NCBI GenBank assembly: GCA_002059205.1
Contig: MVCQ01000124.1
Coordinates: 1 to 5,496, forward strand
Direction of reading: 5' to 3'
Length of the DNA: 5,496 bases
Source of the DNA: Candidatus Latescibacteria bacterium 4484_107
Lineage (GTDB): Bacteria > Latescibacterota > 4484-107
Positions 4,998-5,496 of the stretch are shown here, piece by piece. Position 1 is the first letter of the stretch; each line of letters opens with the position of its first letter. The position numbers and the translations under genes are program-made. Under the pieces are notes generated by a model that was not told the DNA's origin, did not search any database, and worked only from the letters and a program-made list of their open reading frames with translations.

Positions 4998-5023
4998 CGT
5001 TCCCACGCAGGAGCATGGGAGCG
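4998..5023. repeat. REP-like imperfect palindrome
   Basis: CGTTCCCA (4998-5005) pairs with TGGGAGCG (5016-5023), with one G-U pair and a 10-base loop. The phrase resembles the GTTCCCACGC-type intergenic palindromes spread through many bacterial genomes. It lies between the HicB-like gene and the antitoxin and ends before the antitoxin ribosome-binding site. Only one copy is visible in this window. Confidence 0.5.
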
Positions 5024-5038
5024 AGGAGAAAGGGCGAT

Positions 5039-5215
5039 ATGAGTACCGCAACGTTAAACATATCGTTTCAAAAGAGCCTGTTATCGGACATTGACGAGGT
5101 AGCCCGCGGGGAATCGCGAACGCGTTCTGAACTTCTCCGTGAAGCGGTCCGCTTGTATATAGAACGAAAGCGACGCGATATTTGCTTATGGCAGGTCAAA
5201 AGTTATCGAGAATAA
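5039..5215 (+). CDS. Ribbon-helix-helix (CopG-type) antitoxin, C-terminus frameshifted
   Basis: As read, this gives 58 residues. TATLNISF (3-10) is the DNA-contacting strand, KSLLSDIDEVARGE the first helix, SRTRS the turn, and ELLREAVRLYIERKRR the second helix, as in CopG/RHH repressors. These usually bind their own promoter and neutralise a partner toxin through a C-terminal arm. I chose the ATG at 5039, after AGGAGAAAGG, over an earlier in-frame start that only adds palindrome-derived residues. The arm is wrong here: after RKRR the frame reads DICLWQVKSYRE and stops at 5215. The neighbouring frame from 5178 reads on as a typical antitoxin tail to 5282. DNA binding may survive, but toxin neutralisation should not, unless the frame is corrected. 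It is the first gene of the pair with the PIN toxin. Confidence 0.75.
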   Translation: MSTATLNISFQKSLLSDIDEVARGESRTRSELLREAVRLYIERKRRDICLWQVKSYRE

Positions 5216-5282
5216 TCTTAGCGAAGCCGATATTGCCGAAGAGATATCTTCTTATCGCAAGCAGCGCGGCAGGAAGTTATGA
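5178..5282 (+). pseudogene. Displaced C-terminal arm of the RHH antitoxin
   Basis: In the frame starting at 5178 the sequence reads IFAYGRSKVIENNLSEADIA, then EEISSYRKQRGRKL and TGA at 5280-5282. The IFxxG start and the SEADIAEEISSYR end match the toxin-binding arm usual in antitoxins of this type. Joined after the RKRR at 5176 it gives about 80 residues, the normal length. Its stop overlaps the toxin ATG in an ATGA arrangement, which supports this as the original frame. A stop at 5160-5162 in this frame limits the shift to 5163-5212. Confidence 0.7.
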
Positions 5283-5496
5283 GTCACTCCACCATTGTTC
5301 TCGATACGAACGTCCTGATCTCAGCAATCCTTTTTGGTGGAAAGCCGAGAATCGTTCTGGAAAAAGTGCGCACAGGTGGTATCCATTGCCCGCTTTCTCC
5401 CCCCCATCCTTGAGGAACTCCAGCATGTGTTCAGACGCCCCAAGTTCGGCTTTTCCGCTGATGCCGCTTTTCAAGTCGTTGAGGAACTGCAGGCTA
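5279..5496 (+). pseudogene. PIN-domain toxin, frameshifted at a C7 run and 3' partial
   Basis: This is a PIN-family ribonuclease, the toxin of a type II pair. The ATG at 5279 overlaps the ancestral antitoxin stop. IVLDTNVLISAILFGGKPR (6-24) holds the first metal-binding Asp (Asp9, bases 5303-5305), as in the COG1569-like putative PIN toxins. At the seven-C run 5399-5405 the frame breaks and stops at 5411-5413 after 44 residues. Removing one C restores LSPPILEELQHVFRRPKFGF and continues in frame to the window end at 5496. The restored frame brings the conserved Glu of LEEL. The downstream acidic residues lie outside the window. The single-base slip in a homopolymer could be a true mutation, phase variation or a sequencing error. 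Confidence 0.75.

Noticed and set aside
5277..5474. Minus-strand open frame opposite the PIN toxin
   Set aside because: The plus strand shows PIN motifs across the same stretch after a one-base correction, while the minus-strand product has no recognisable feature.

Overview
The window looks like a chromosome segment of an uncultured Gram-negative-type bacterium. The hydrolase, CBM9-like and lipoprotein genes are moderately to strongly GC-rich, several products carry export signals, and the intergenic spaces are long and repeat-decorated. The style of the proteins (secreted CBM9-like protein with a TWGxIK tail, GxSxG hydrolase with a long C-terminal extension, PIN/RHH module) recalls candidate-phylum genomes such as Poribacteria or Latescibacteria. 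That placement is an impression, not a proof. Every supported gene is on the + strand.

Layout: (1) 1-1589, a prolyl-oligopeptidase-type alpha/beta hydrolase whose 5' end lies outside the window. (2) 1590-2527, a tandem pair of cassettes about 629 bp apart. Each has an AT-rich palindrome, a consensus sigma70-type promoter (TTGACA-17-TATATT) and a small exported-lipoprotein gene. Copy 1 (1781-2230) is intact; copy 2 (2406-2527) is frameshifted and truncated. (3) 2528-3776, a possibly structured leader, a ribosome-binding site held in the loop of a perfect hairpin, a secreted CBM9-like protein (2848-3726), and a perfect 15-bp terminator-like stem-loop. (4) 3777-4611, an array of four CTCACTTT octamers inside a possible small leader ORF that overlaps the start of a second lipoprotein gene (3889-4611). 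(5) 4612-5496, an AT-richer HicB-like orphan gene, a REP-like palindrome, and a ribbon-helix-helix antitoxin/PIN toxin pair. Each partner of that pair carries one apparent frameshift, and the toxin runs off the end.

How the genes fit together: 1781-4611 encodes envelope or secreted proteins (two intact lipoproteins and one secreted CBM9-like protein), with a possible extracellular or periplasmic hydrolase upstream. The units seem separately expressed rather than one operon, because promoters or stem-loops separate them. The right end is a small defence/toxin-antitoxin-like island in decay, or one affected by assembly indels. I found no RNA gene, CRISPR array or intact transposon. The least explained features are the duplicated promoter/lipoprotein cassette, the three lipobox-like sites with His, Asp or Glu before the cysteine, and the two possible leader ORFs ending at downstream start codons.
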